DNA from: Streptomyces sp. T39
Lineage (GTDB): Bacteria; Actinomycetota; Actinomycetes; Streptomycetales; Streptomycetaceae
Assembly (NCBI RefSeq): GCF_008042045.1
Contig: NZ_RDBP01000030.1
Span: 1 to 64,000, forward strand
Reading direction: 5' to 3'
DNA length: 64,000 bases
This document shows, piece after piece, positions 41,576 through 50,576 of this stretch. Position 1 is the first letter of the stretch. Every line of letters begins with the position of its first letter. The notes below the pieces were generated by a model. That model was not told the origin of the DNA and made no database searches. It saw only the letters and a program-made list of their open reading frames with translations. Position numbers and translations under genes: made by a program.

Positions 41576-44302
41576 CTAGGGGTGTGACCGACTCTTTTCG
41601 GCACGGTCGACCAGACGGGACAGCTCGACACGCGAGCGCACACCGAGGGCGGCGAACACGTTCCGCAGGTGGTGGTCGACGGTGCGGGGGCTCACCGACA
41701 GCCGCAGAGCGACCTCCCGGTTCGTCGCGCCGTCGGCGACGCAGCGCGCGATCCTCAGCTGCTGCGGGGTGAGACGCTCCAGCGGCCCGGCGCTCTCGCC
41801 CGTCGCGCCGCCGGTCGCCCGCAGCTCCGACCGGGTCTGATCGGCCCACACCAGCGCCCCGCAGCGTTCGAAGGCGCACAACGCGTCCCGCAGGCGCCCC
41901 CTCGCCTCCCGCAGCCGCCGCCGGCGACGCAGCCACTTCCCGTACAGCAGCAGCGTCCGCCCCCGCTCGAAGTCGCCCCCCGCCAGCTCGTGCCGGGCCA
42001 GCGCCTGCGCCCAGTACTCCTCGGCCGTGGCCACCGGTGCCAGCAGCGCCCGGCAGCGGGCCAGCTGCGCGGACGCCTGGGGATCGGCGCCCTGGGCCGC
42101 CCAGAGGGCGAACTCCTCCACGGCGGCGGCCGTCTCCTCCCGCTCACCGGCCAGCACGGCGGCCTCCACGAAGCACGGCAGCGCCAGCCAGCGCAGCGCG
42201 AAATGCCCGGTACGGTGCCCCGGCCGCACCAGCGGCCCGAGCCGCGCCACCGCCTCCGCGGCCAGCCCCCGCCCCAGGTCGGCCAGCCCGCGCGCCCACT
42301 CGGCGAGCGTCGCCGCCTGCGCCAGACCGTGCGGGCCGGCCACGGCCAGCGCCGCGTCCGCGTGCCGGGCGACGGCCGCCGCGTCCCCCTCCACCGCCGC
42401 CACGAACGCGAGCACGGAGTGGTGGTGCGCGGCGGTGTTGCGCTGACCCGCCCGGTGGGCCACCCGCAGCCCCTCCTCCGCATGGGCCCGCGCCCGCGTG
42501 TGCCGGCCCGCGCGCAGTTCCGCGTAGGCCAGCTGCTCCAGCGCCCGGGGCACGAACGCCGCGACGTCGTGCGACCTCGCCGCCGCGAGCGCCCGCGCGC
42601 CCAGGTGACACGCGCCCGCGATGTTCCCCAGCACCAGCGCCGCGCTGCCGGCCTGGACCAGGCGCTCCGGGTCGTTCTCCGCCTCGGCGCGCTCCATCAC
42701 CCGCCGCAGCGGAGCCCGCGCCTCGTCCAGCCGGGCGCTCAGCGCCGCCAGCATGCCGGTGCGGTAGTCGTCGGCCGGCCCCCGGCCGACCCCGGAGAGC
42801 GCCGCGACGCAGGCCGCCGGGTCACCGGCGGACCAGGCCGCCGCCAGTGCCGTGAGCCGCGCCACGAGCGCGCGTTCCGGATCGTAGGGGCCCAGCAGCG
42901 ACGCGGCGAGGAGCAGACTGCCGTAGGCGTCGCCCACCGGACCGTCCTGGAGCGTCAGCGTGCCGCGCACCAGCTCGGCGGAGCCGCGCACCGCGTCGTG
43001 GGCCGGCCCCTCACCCGCCGCCGCGAGCAGCTCCCGGGCCCGGTGCGGAAGCCCGGCGAGCCGGGCGTGCTCGGCCGCCGCCGTGAACCGGGCGGTGCGC
43101 GCGCTGCCGGCGGCCGACAGCTCACCCGCCCGGGAGAGGGCGACCGCCAGCTCCCCGTGACCCGCCCGGATGTCGGGCGACGACGCGACGGCCGCGAGGA
43201 CCGCGGCCAGCCGCGGGTCGGGCCCCTGGGCGGCCATCGCCCGGTGCAGCAGGCGCGGCAGCCGGTGCCGCACTCCGTGGAGCGCCGCGGCGAGCAGACT
43301 GTGCGCGGCCCGCCGGCGCGACACCGGCGCACCCGCGTGGACCGCGCGGCGCAGCAGCGGGTCGTCGAAGCGGATCCGGCTGCCGGCACTCCGGACGATC
43401 CCGGCCGCCTCGGCCGCGTCCAGCGCCCCCGCCGGCACCCCGGCGGCCTGCGCCGCCCGCAGCACGAGCGCCGCGTCCGCGCCGGGGCCCTCGGGAGCGA
43501 GCTCCTGGGCGGCGGCCACCAGCAGCAGCAGCGTCCCCGCGTCCGGCGGGAGTTCCGCGAGCCGTCCGCCGGCGACGCGCATCAGGACACCGCCGTCGGC
43601 GAGCGGCCGGGGGAGCGGCGCGACCCCCGACAGCTGGGCCGCCGTCAGCCGGTCCGCCAGCGCGGTCAGCAGCGCGGGGTTGCCCGCGGCCTCGTGCAGC
43701 AGCTCCTCGCGGACGGCCGCCGGGCACGCGCCGCCGGTCAGCTCGTCGAGCAGCTCCCCGGCCGCGCCGTCGTCCAGCGGACGCAGCCGCACAGCGGGCA
43801 CCCCGGCGAACTCGGGACTGTCCACCTCCCGGCCCGCCACCGTCAGCAGCAGACCCACGCCCCGCAGCCGGCCGGCGCGGCGGGCGGCGAACCCGAGCGC
43901 GGCGCGGGAGCCGGCGTCCCACAGGTCGGCGTCGTCGACGCACACCAGCAGCGGCTCCCCGGAGCCCTGCCGGTTCCCGAGCGCGTCGAGCAGGTCGGCG
44001 GGTTCCGGCGGACCGTCCGGGGAACGCGGCGGCGGGCCGAGCACCTGGGTGTGGGAGGCCAGCAGCGACCTCAGCCCGCTCGCGGGCAGATGGCGCTCGC
44101 CCGGCTCGGCGCGGACCAGCATCGCCGCTCCGGTGCCGAAGTCGCGCATCGCGCGCTCCAGCAGGGCACTGCGCCCGAGCCCGGGGTCTCCGGCGACGAC
44201 GAGGGCGCCGCCCGGGCCGGACCGCAGCCGCTCCAGCAGGGCGGCCACATCGGCCAGTTCGGTGGTGCGGCCGTACAGCCGCAGGGAATCCTGTGCGGTC
44301 AT
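41576..44302 (-). CDS. Large LuxR (LAL) family regulator with AAA ATPase domain
   Basis: The 908-aa protein has an N-terminal ATPase domain (GRTTELADVAALLERLRSGP, degenerate Walker A VVAGDPGLGRSALLERA, Walker B PLLVCVDDADLWD), a long helical TPR-like middle and a C-terminal LuxR helix-turn-helix: LTPQQLRIARCVADGATNRE, VALRLSVSPRTVDHHLRNVF. Walker A carries Arg instead of Lys (GLGRSAL), which may reduce ATP binding. LAL regulators activate carbohydrate or secondary-metabolite genes. ATG 44302 is used; GTG 44314 is possible. A palindrome lies just upstream. Targets are unknown; the cutinase genes are neighbours on the same strand. Confidence 0.92.
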   Translation of the reverse strand: MTAQDSLRLYGRTTELADVAALLERLRSGPGGALVVAGDPGLGRSALLERAMRDFGTGAAMLVRAEPGERHLPASGLRSLLASHTQVLGPPPRSPDGPPEPADLLDALGNRQGSGEPLLVCVDDADLWDAGSRAALGFAARRAGRLRGVGLLLTVAGREVDSPEFAGVPAVRLRPLDDGAAGELLDELTGGACPAAVREELLHEAAGNPALLTALADRLTAAQLSGVAPLPRPLADGGVLMRVAGGRLAELPPDAGTLLLLVAAAQELAPEGPGADAALVLRAAQAAGVPAGALDAAEAAGIVRSAGSRIRFDDPLLRRAVHAGAPVSRRRAAHSLLAAALHGVRHRLPRLLHRAMAAQGPDPRLAAVLAAVASSPDIRAGHGELAVALSRAGELSAAGSARTARFTAAAEHARLAGLPHRARELLAAAGEGPAHDAVRGSAELVRGTLTLQDGPVGDAYGSLLLAASLLGPYDPERALVARLTALAAAWSAGDPAACVAALSGVGRGPADDYRTGMLAALSARLDEARAPLRRVMERAEAENDPERLVQAGSAALVLGNIAGACHLGARALAAARSHDVAAFVPRALEQLAYAELRAGRHTRARAHAEEGLRVAHRAGQRNTAAHHHSVLAFVAAVEGDAAAVARHADAALAVAGPHGLAQAATLAEWARGLADLGRGLAAEAVARLGPLVRPGHRTGHFALRWLALPCFVEAAVLAGEREETAAAVEEFALWAAQGADPQASAQLARCRALLAPVATAEEYWAQALARHELAGGDFERGRTLLLYGKWLRRRRRLREARGRLRDALCAFERCGALVWADQTRSELRATGGATGESAGPLERLTPQQLRIARCVADGATNREVALRLSVSPRTVDHHLRNVFAALGVRSRVELSRLVDRAEKSRSHP

Positions 44303-44323
44303 GTTTCCGGTCACGCCCGGTAC

Positions 44324-44339
44324 GTTACGTCCGCGTAAC
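44324..44339. promoter_or_regulatory. Palindrome upstream of the LuxR gene
   Basis: GTTACG and CGTAAC flank four bases, 22 bases before the ATG of the LAL regulator. The AT content is locally high. A possible operator or autoregulatory site. Confidence 0.35.
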
Positions 44340-44581
44340 CATTCGGGGAAGCTGCTGCTCCGCATGCCCGTTGGCCGATAGCACCCCGGCTGACCTGCGT
44401 CGACGGCCGCGGTCGCCGTCCGGGTGCTGGCCGGACTCCCAAGCCGGACGGGGCAACTCTGTGCGCCGGCACAGGCGTTCCACGCCCCGCGGCGGATGCC
44501 GGCCCGGGCGCCGCCGGCGGTGTCCGGACGCACGAAGGCGGCGGGCGCGCGCGGGGCGCGGCCGCCGCCTGGCGGTGTGCG

Positions 44582-44655
44582 GTGGTTCAGGTTGGTCAGG
44601 TGGTGCGGTGGGTCAGGTGGTGCCGTGGTTCAGGTGACGCGGTGGGTCAGGAGGT
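44582..44655. repeat. Imperfect repeats at the 3' side of the first cutinase gene
   Basis: Units like GGTCAGGTGGTGCGGTG recur three to four times in about 74 bases and end at the stop codon of the first cutinase gene. A single similar unit lies at 45797-45813 beside the second copy. The rest of the 345-base gap between 44303 and 44646 holds no gene I can support. Confidence 0.7.
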
Positions 44656-45588
44656 GTGCGGGCAGGTGCCGCGGTATTCCTCGATGGTGAGGCTGGGGCG
44701 GGGGATGGGGCAGAGGAACTGCTCGTAGCGGGTGTCGTTGTCGATGAACCGCTTGAGCCAGGAGATGCTGTACTTCGCGATCGTCGTGTCCGACGTGTTG
44801 GGTGCGAAGTGCGTGGCGTTGTTGAGTTCCAGGTACGCCTTGTCCAGTGAGCTCGGCAGCGACTGGTAGAACGGCTCCGAGTGCGAGGAGACCGGCGCGA
44901 CGGAGTCGCCGTCCGCGCCGATGACCAGGGTGGGTGTCCTGACCTCGGGCCATGACTTGTCGAGGTTCCAGGGGGTCAGCGGGATGGCGGCCTGGAGGGA
45001 GGGCCGGCTCTTGGCGGCCTCCAGCGTGCCGCCGCCGCCCATGGAGTGGCCCATCACACCGAGGCGGGAGGAGTCCACCCGGGAGCGGACCAGGCTGCGG
45101 TCCGTCAGGTAGTCGAGGGCGGCCAGCAGTTGACGGCCGCGGCTGTCGGGCTGGTCGAGGGTGGTGTTGGTGTCGATGGTGAAGACGACGAAGCCCTGCG
45201 AGGCGAGGCGCGGTCCGAGCCAGGCGATGGACGACTCGTACGCGGTGAACCCGGGCGAGACGACCACGGCGCCGAACGTGCCGTCGGAGGTCGTCGTCGG
45301 GTAGTAGATGGTGCCGCCGCCGAAGCCCGTGACGCTCAGCGAGGAGACGCTGGTCTGGGACACGGAGTACGGGCCGCGCAGGGCCTCGATGCTCGACGTC
45401 GACGGCGCCGGGCCGCGCTCGTAGGGGTTGTCCGCGGCCTGCGCCCCGGGCACCGCGACGGTGGTGAGGGCGGCCGCGGCCGCCGTGGCCAGCAGCCCGG
45501 CCATGAGCCTGCTGCGACGGCGCCGTCCGGCACGGTCTGCCGGCACGGGGGAGGCGGTGGGTCTGGCGGTGTCGTCCTTGTCCTGCAC
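44647..45588 (-). CDS. Secreted cutinase/lipase (PET-hydrolase-like), copy 1
   Basis: The 313-aa precursor has an Arg-rich leader and signal peptide ([20 protein letters not shown] ending PGAQA). The mature enzyme begins [18 protein letters not shown] and matches the Streptomyces exfoliatus lipase/Thermobifida cutinase type. Catalytic residues are Ser182 in [11 protein letters not shown], the Asp in [10 protein letters not shown] and His260 in [10 protein letters not shown] disulfide pair is present in [20 protein letters not shown]. Enzymes of this type hydrolyse cutin, triglycerides and synthetic polyesters. GTG 45588 has GAGAGG about ten bases upstream. Nearly identical to copy 2 upstream, in tandem on the same strand. 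Confidence 0.93.
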   Translation of the reverse strand: MQDKDDTARPTASPVPADRAGRRRRSRLMAGLLATAAAAALTTVAVPGAQAADNPYERGPAPSTSSIEALRGPYSVSQTSVSSLSVTGFGGGTIYYPTTTSDGTFGAVVVSPGFTAYESSIAWLGPRLASQGFVVFTIDTNTTLDQPDSRGRQLLAALDYLTDRSLVRSRVDSSRLGVMGHSMGGGGTLEAAKSRPSLQAAIPLTPWNLDKSWPEVRTPTLVIGADGDSVAPVSSHSEPFYQSLPSSLDKAYLELNNATHFAPNTSDTTIAKYSISWLKRFIDNDTRYEQFLCPIPRPSLTIEEYRGTCPHTS

Positions 45589-45694
45589 GGGGGTCGTCCT
45601 CTCGGGAAGGCGCCGCGGCGGCCCCGGCACGTCCCGGCTGCGTGCCGGAGGGCGTGGAGGGGCCGCGCACGGCGTCGCGGCGGGTGTGCGGGGA

Positions 45695-45745
45695 GGCCAC
45701 TGTCGGGGTGCCGCGGCCCTGGCGGCATCGGCGTATTCGCCGGTC
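45695..45745 (-). promoter_or_regulatory. Conserved upstream element of cutinase copy 1
   Basis: About 50 bases are conserved with 46853-46905 upstream of copy 2. On the minus strand both contain ACCGG(C/T)GA, TACGCCGATGCC and GACAGTGGC. The distance to the start codon is about 110 bases in each case. The element likely holds the shared promoter or a regulator site. Confidence 0.55.
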
Positions 45746-45815
45746 CCCGTGCCGGGCGGCGGGCGCGTGGGGCGCGGCCGCCACCCGGCGGTGGTGGGTC
45801 AGGTGGTGCGGTGCG

Positions 45816-46742
45816 TCAGGAGTGCGGGCAGGTGCCGCGGTATTCCTCGATGGTGAGGCTGGGGCGGGGGATGGGGCAGAGGAACTGCTCGTAGCGGGTG
45901 TCGTTGTCGATGAACCGCTTGAGCCAGGAGATGCTGTACTTCGCGATCGTCGTGTCCGACGTGTTCGGCGTGAAGTGCGTGGCGTTGTTGAGTTCCAGGT
46001 ACGCCTTGTCCAGTGAGCTCGGCAGCGACTGGTAGAACGGCTCCGAGTGCGAGGAGACCGGAGCGACGGTGTCGCCGTCCGCGCCGATGACCAGGGTCGG
46101 GGTGCTGATCTCCGGCCAGCTGGTGTCCAGGTTCCAGCCGGTCAGCGGGATGGCGGCCTGGAGGGAGGGCCGGCTCTTGGCGGCCTCCAGCGTGCCGCCG
46201 CCGCCCATGGAGTGGCCCATCACACCGAGCCGGGTCGTGTCGATGCGCCCCCGCACCGAGCTGCGCTGGGTCAGGTAGTCGAGGGCGGCGAGCAGCTGAC
46301 GGCCGCGGCTGTCGGGCTGGTCGAGGGTGGTGTTGGTGTCGATGGTGAAGACGACGAAGCCCTGCGAGGCGAGGCGCGGTCCGAGCCAGGCGATGGACGA
46401 CTGGTAGGCGGTGAACCCCGGGGAGATGGCCACGGCGCCGAACGTGCCGTCCGCCGTGCTGGTCGGGTAGTAGATGGTGCCGCCGCCGAAGCCCGTGACG
46501 CTCAGCGAGGAGACGCTGGTCTGCGAGACCGCGTACGGGCCGCGCGTGGCCTCGATGCTCGACGTGGTCGGCGCCGGGCCGCGCTCGTAGGGGTTGTCCG
46601 CGGCCTGCGCCCCGGGCACCGCGACGGTGGTGAGGGCGGCCGCGGCCGCCGTGGCCAGCAGCCCGGCCATGAGCGTCCGGTGACGGCGCCGTCCGTGACG
46701 GGACCCGGGGGATGTGGGGGAGGTGGTGGGGGTGAGCTGCAC
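45816..46742 (-). CDS. Secreted cutinase/lipase (PET-hydrolase-like), copy 2
   Basis: The 308-aa precursor has the same signal peptide and catalytic triad as copy 1 ([30 protein letters not shown]) and the same C-terminal disulfide. The leader before the signal peptide differs ([20 protein letters not shown]). Within the mature enzyme only a scattering of residues differ (for example [11 protein letters not shown] versus [11 protein letters not shown], and [14 protein letters not shown] versus [14 protein letters not shown]). GTG 46742 lies behind the same GAGAGGACGAC leader sequence as copy 1. Exported, extracellular polyester or ester hydrolase. Confidence 0.93.
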   Translation of the reverse strand: MQLTPTTSPTSPGSRHGRRRHRTLMAGLLATAAAAALTTVAVPGAQAADNPYERGPAPTTSSIEATRGPYAVSQTSVSSLSVTGFGGGTIYYPTSTADGTFGAVAISPGFTAYQSSIAWLGPRLASQGFVVFTIDTNTTLDQPDSRGRQLLAALDYLTQRSSVRGRIDTTRLGVMGHSMGGGGTLEAAKSRPSLQAAIPLTGWNLDTSWPEISTPTLVIGADGDTVAPVSSHSEPFYQSLPSSLDKAYLELNNATHFTPNTSDTTIAKYSISWLKRFIDNDTRYEQFLCPIPRPSLTIEEYRGTCPHS

Positions 46743-46852
46743 GACGGAGTCGTCCTCTCGGTCGTGGCGGCTTCACGGGGAACGGCCGACCGGCCGGGGA
46801 GGACCGGGGCCGTCGGGGATCCCGCGAGTGGCGCCGCCGTGTTCGATGGCGG

Positions 46853-46905
46853 TGCCACTGTCAGGGCGCGGCGGACCGGTGGGCATCGGCGTAATCACCG
46901 GTGTC
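46853..46905 (-). promoter_or_regulatory. Conserved upstream element of cutinase copy 2
   Basis: Matches the element at 45695-45745 (minus strand TACGCCGATGCC and GACAGTGGC). It lies between the stop of the CbiZ-like gene and the cutinase gene. Confidence 0.55.
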
Positions 46906-46923
46906 GCGTGAGCCCCGAGACCC

Positions 46924-47721
46924 TCAGCGGACGTGCCGCTCCCGCGATGCGCAGGCGGCGGCGGGGCCGCCCGCCGGACGTCGCACGCGGGGCGACTCCT
47001 CGCGGCAGGCATCCGTCACGGCCCGGTGCACGGCGCGCGCCACCCGGGCGCCCCAGACGGACCGGGGCCCGGCGAACGGCTCCGGCGGCCGCCCGTCGAC
47101 GGGCCGGACGGCGGCCACGCAGACCGCGTCGGTCGGGGTGCCGGAGGCGTCGGCACCCGTCTCCAGCAGGGCCTGCACCTTGGCCTCGGTCGCGGTCGCG
47201 ACCGCGTTGACGAGGGCGGCGTCGCTCAGCGGCACGGGCACGGAGACCACGATGTTGATGGTGCCCGCCCGCTGCGGGCCCGGTTCGCCCGGCGCGGGTA
47301 CGGCGGCCCAGCCCCGCACCCCGATCCCGGCGGTCACCAGGGCCTCCACACCCTCGTCCGCGGCCCAGCGGCGCGCGCGGACGTCGGCGGCCGTCATCAG
47401 GCCGACCCCCGGCCCGGTGGCGCCCGCCGCACGTGCCAGTGCGGCGAGGTGGGCCGCGGGATCCATCCGCCGGTAGCCGGGCGGCACCTGTGCGTTGAGG
47501 ACCCACTCCCGCTCACCGGTGCCGCCGCCGAGGAGGGCGCTGGAGATCATGCGCATGCCCCGGCCCGGGGCCCAGAGCAGCATCGGCCACCGGCCGCCGC
47601 TCTCCTCGCGGGTCAGCAGAAGGGCGTCGCGCAGCGCGGTGACGGGGGGTGCCGCGGCGCCGTCCGGCGGCGCGGCGCCGGCGGGGCCGCGCACGGGAAC
47701 CGGCGGGGGCGAATCAAGCAC
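46924..47721 (-). CDS. cbiZ: Adenosylcobinamide amidohydrolase (CbiZ family)
   Basis: The 265-aa protein has the CbiZ pattern: TGPGVGLMTAADVRARRWAA, VEALVTAGIGVRGWAAVP, AGTINIVVSVPVPLSDAALV and NAVATATEAKVQALLETG. The family hydrolyses adenosylcobinamide to cobyric acid so that scavenged corrinoids can be rebuilt into B12. The N-terminal 30 residues are Pro/Ala-rich and the C-terminal 30 residues basic; both are extra to the core. No B12 genes or riboswitch are visible nearby. GTG 47721. Stand-alone between the cutinase and methyltransferase genes. Confidence 0.83.
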   Translation of the reverse strand: MLDSPPPVPVRGPAGAAPPDGAAAPPVTALRDALLLTREESGGRWPMLLWAPGRGMRMISSALLGGGTGEREWVLNAQVPPGYRRMDPAAHLAALARAAGATGPGVGLMTAADVRARRWAADEGVEALVTAGIGVRGWAAVPAPGEPGPQRAGTINIVVSVPVPLSDAALVNAVATATEAKVQALLETGADASGTPTDAVCVAAVRPVDGRPPEPFAGPRSVWGARVARAVHRAVTDACREESPRVRRPAGGPAAACASRERHVR

Positions 47722-47779
47722 CCCGCACCCTAACCCGGCGTGCCGGACCGCCGCCGGGGTGGCCCCGCCCGGCCGCGGA

Positions 47780-48613
47780 TCAGGCGCTGCGGCGGGCGGT
47801 GACCAGCAGGTACTCCCATTCCATGGCGCCCGAGGGGCCGGCGTGCCGGCGGGCGAGATCGGTCAGTTCGCGGTCGAGTGCCGCGGTCCGCTCCCGGTCG
47901 TCGGCGATGTTGCGGTAGACGGCGATGGTCGGCCCGTAGAACGTCGTGAAGAAGTCACGGAACGCCTCGGGCGTGGCGAACCGGTCCACCGTGACCGTCT
48001 CGCGCCGCATGTCGAGATCCGTCACCCCGTCGCCGAGGAGCGCGCGCACATGCTCCTCCTGCCCCCACAGCGGCGGCGGCTGGGCACCGGGCGGCGGCGC
48101 GGGGGCGTACGGCTTCATCGCCGCGAACATCTGCCCGATGAAGCCCTCGGGGGTCCAGTTGATCAGGCCGATGGTTCCCTCCGGGCGGCACACCCGGACG
48201 AGTTCGGCGGCCGTGGCCGCGTGGTGCGGCGCGAACATCACGCCCACGCACGACATCACCGTGTCGAACTCGCCGTCGCCGAACGGGAGGGACTCCGCGT
48301 CGGCCTCCCGCCATTCCAGCGTCGCGCCGGCCCGGTCCGCCGACTGCCGCCCCACCTCCAGCAGTTCGGGGGTCAGATCGCTCGCCACGACGTCCGCGCC
48401 CGCGAGGGCGGCCGGAATCGCGGCGTTGCCGGATCCGGCGGCCACGTCCAGCACGCGCTGTCCCGCGCCGACGGAGCAGGCGGCGACCAGCCTGCGGCCG
48501 AGTTCGGGGATCAGCTCGGCGGCCACCACCGGGTAGTCGCCGAGGGCCCACATCGCACGGTGCTTGCTCTTGAGGGCACGGTCGGCCTCGACCGCGTCGA
48601 TCGCTCCGGTCAT
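47780..48613 (-). CDS. Class I SAM-dependent methyltransferase (UbiE/Methyltransf_11-like)
   Basis: The 277-aa protein has SAM motifs VLDVAAGSGNAAIPAALAGA, VVASDLTPELLEVGRQSADR, EWREADAESLPFGDGEFDTV and VRVCRPEGTIGLINWTPEGF. Small-molecule methyltransferase; substrate unknown. ATG 48613 follows GAGGAG. Divergent from an aldo/keto reductase gene. Confidence 0.92.
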   Translation of the reverse strand: MTGAIDAVEADRALKSKHRAMWALGDYPVVAAELIPELGRRLVAACSVGAGQRVLDVAAGSGNAAIPAALAGADVVASDLTPELLEVGRQSADRAGATLEWREADAESLPFGDGEFDTVMSCVGVMFAPHHAATAAELVRVCRPEGTIGLINWTPEGFIGQMFAAMKPYAPAPPPGAQPPPLWGQEEHVRALLGDGVTDLDMRRETVTVDRFATPEAFRDFFTTFYGPTIAVYRNIADDRERTAALDRELTDLARRHAGPSGAMEWEYLLVTARRSA

Positions 48614-48791
48614 GACAGCTCTCCTCACGGGGCCCTGAGCGGCCACCGCCCGACAGCCGTCAGAAGTCACAGGTCGCGTATGCACTCGTTCCTCCAGCGT
48701 AGGAGCGTTCGCGGATCGGCCCCACCGCACGAGCGCAGCGCCACCGTCACCGCACGCCCCGTCACCGTTTCCGGGGTGCGCCCACGCCCGC

Positions 48792-48808
48792 ATAGGCTGA
48801 CCGCCGTG
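48792..48808 (+). promoter_or_regulatory. -10 box of a probable leaderless transcript
   Basis: TAGGCT at 48792-48797 lies eight bases before GTG 48806, so transcription would begin at the start codon. No Shine-Dalgarno is present. Confidence 0.5.
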
Positions 48809-49795
48809 ACGATCAACGGGACGGACGGAACGCACGACGTGACGGGCCACCAGGGCGGACGCGGAAACGGCCTCCTCTACGGCTGCATGGGACTCGGCGG
48901 AAGCTGGGACCCCGGGCCGTACGGCGCCGAGGACATCGACCACGCCGAGGCGGCGGTGTCCGCGGCGCTGGAGAGCGGGATCACCGCGTTCGACCACGCG
49001 GACATCTACCGGCACGGCAAGGCCGAGGCGGTCTTCGGTGAAGTCCTGGCACGCACTCCCGGCCTGCGGTCCGGGATCGTCCTGCAGACCAAGTGCGGCA
49101 TCCGGCTCGCCGACGGGGAACGCCCCGGCATCTACGACCTGCGGGGCGCGAGCATCACGCGCCGGGTCGAGGAGAGCCTGACGCGGCTGCGCACCGACGT
49201 CCTCGACGTCCTGCTGCTGCACCGCCCCGATCCGCTCGCCGACCCGGACGACATCGCGGCCGCCCTGACCGCTCTGCACCGCCAGGGCCTGGTGCGCGCC
49301 TTCGGGGTGTCGAACATGGACGCGGCGCAGATCGAGGCCCTGCGGACACGCCTCGACGTGCCGCTGGTCGCCGACCAGTTGGAGATGAGCCTTCACCGGC
49401 GGGACTGGCTGGAGGCGGGGGTCCTGGTCAACACCCCGGCGGCGGCCGGGCTCGGGATCGCCCCGGGCACGGTCGAGTACTGCGGGGCGCACGGAGTCGG
49501 CCTCCAGGCGTGGGGCGCCCTCGCCCAGGGCCGCTACTCCGGCCGGCAGGAGACGCCCGCGGAGCATGCGACCGCCCGCCTGGTCGCGGCGCTCGCGGAG
49601 GCGAAGGGCACCACGCCGGAGACCGTGCTGCTGTGGTGGCTCCAGCGCCACCCGGCGGGCATCGTGCCGGTGATCGGCAGCGCCCGCCCCGAGCGGATCC
49701 GCGCCTGCGCGGACGCCGCGCAGGGGGAGGCCCGGCTGACGCACGAGGAGTGGTACGAGCTCTGGATCACGGCCCGCGGCGAGCCCCTGCCGTAG
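48806..49795 (+). CDS. Aldo/keto reductase
   Basis: The 329-aa protein has the AKR barrel: YGCMGLGGSWDPGPYGAEDI, SALESGITAFDHADIYRHGK (the catalytic Asp and Tyr), SGIVLQTKCGIRL (Lys), VLDVLLLHRPDPLADPDDIA and IVPVIGSARPERIRACADAA. It resembles the YdhF-type oxidoreductases. NADPH-dependent reduction of a carbonyl in the cytoplasm; substrate unknown. GTG 48806 is supported by the -10 box just upstream. Confidence 0.92.
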   Translation: MTINGTDGTHDVTGHQGGRGNGLLYGCMGLGGSWDPGPYGAEDIDHAEAAVSAALESGITAFDHADIYRHGKAEAVFGEVLARTPGLRSGIVLQTKCGIRLADGERPGIYDLRGASITRRVEESLTRLRTDVLDVLLLHRPDPLADPDDIAAALTALHRQGLVRAFGVSNMDAAQIEALRTRLDVPLVADQLEMSLHRRDWLEAGVLVNTPAAAGLGIAPGTVEYCGAHGVGLQAWGALAQGRYSGRQETPAEHATARLVAALAEAKGTTPETVLLWWLQRHPAGIVPVIGSARPERIRACADAAQGEARLTHEEWYELWITARGEPLP

Positions 49796-50303
49796 GCGCC
49801 TTCGCGGGGAGCGGGCCGCCGGGGGCGGCCGCCCCCGGGTGCGGCCCTGCCCCTTCGCGGGCGGCGGTGCGGCTCGGGTGCGCTCCGGCCTCCGCCTCCG
49901 GCTCCGCCTTCGCCTCCGGCCTTCGCCTCCGGCACGGCTCTCCCCGGCCGGCGTGTGGCTCCTGAGCCCACAGCCTGCAGCCCGGGCCCGCCGGGCGGCG
50001 CCGGCGGTGGAGCGCACCCGGGGTCCTCGTGGGGCCCGCGGCGCACCCGGGGCCCTCGCGGGCCCGCCGGCCGGCTCGGGGCCCGGCTCGGGGTCCGGCG
50101 AAGCAGCGCCGTCCGCCCGGAGGGCGTGCCCGCGGCGTCCGGTGGGCGTGTCCGCGAGGCGGAGGGCCGTCCGCGTACGGGGGCGTACCGGGACGACACC
50201 ACGGCTCGGGGGCATCCCCCGACGGCAGCTGGGGCACGCCCGACCCGCCCTCGGGGCGGGGTTGCCCCGCCCCTCCGCGGGCGGCCCCGCGGAGGGGCGG
50301 GGC
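49796..50303. other. 508-base non-coding region with palindromes and repeats
   Basis: A perfect 20-base palindrome at 49819-49838 (CCGGGGGCGG with CCGCCCCCGG) probably ends the aldo/keto reductase message. From 49882 to 49935 CTCCGCCTCCGG/CTTCGCCTCCGG units repeat, and from about 50015 to 50100 GCACCCGGGG(T/C)CCTCG and GGCTCGGGGCCC-type units repeat. No gene is supported. Confidence 0.6.
50265..50302. terminator. Terminator after the sigma factor operon
   Basis: A perfect 16-bp stem (CCCCGCCCCTCCGCGG with CCGCGGAGGGGCGGGG, loop GCGGCC) lies one base beyond the stop of the 90-aa gene. Confidence 0.85.
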
Positions 50304-50576
50304 TCAGCCGCGCAGCGGGGCCGCCGCCAGCCAGCCGATCACGCTGTTCACCACCCTGAAGTCCAGCCCGGCGATGTCGGCGACGGCCTGCCGGTCCGAC
50401 TCGGTGAGCCGGATGCCGGCCGCCTCCAGCGCGCAGTGGAGCAGCACCCGGTGCGCGTCGGCCGGCGGCAGCTGCCGCCCCGGTTCGACCGCGAGGCCGG
50501 GCACGGTCACGGGAAGCACCGGCGTACGCGCCGGGGGCTCCTGCGGCGACGGGCGCGAGCGCCCACGCCACCTCAT
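50304..50576 (-). CDS. 90-aa protein coupled to the ECF sigma factor
   Basis: The protein has a basic Pro-rich N-terminus (MRWRGRSRPSPQEPPARTPV) and a helical C-terminal half (ADAHRVLLHCALEAAGIRLT and ESDRQAVADIAGLDFRVVNS). It has no membrane segment, so it is not a classical anti-sigma factor. ATG 50576 overlaps the sigma gene stop by four bases. It may modulate the sigma factor, but no family is recognised. Confidence 0.75.
   Translation of the reverse strand: MRWRGRSRPSPQEPPARTPVLPVTVPGLAVEPGRQLPPADAHRVLLHCALEAAGIRLTESDRQAVADIAGLDFRVVNSVIGWLAAAPLRG

Noticed and set aside
49796-50303. Proline- or arginine-rich frames in the gap after the aldo/keto reductase
   Set aside because: The DNA is made of short repeats and hairpins, frames have no starts with ribosome sites and no protein-like composition.
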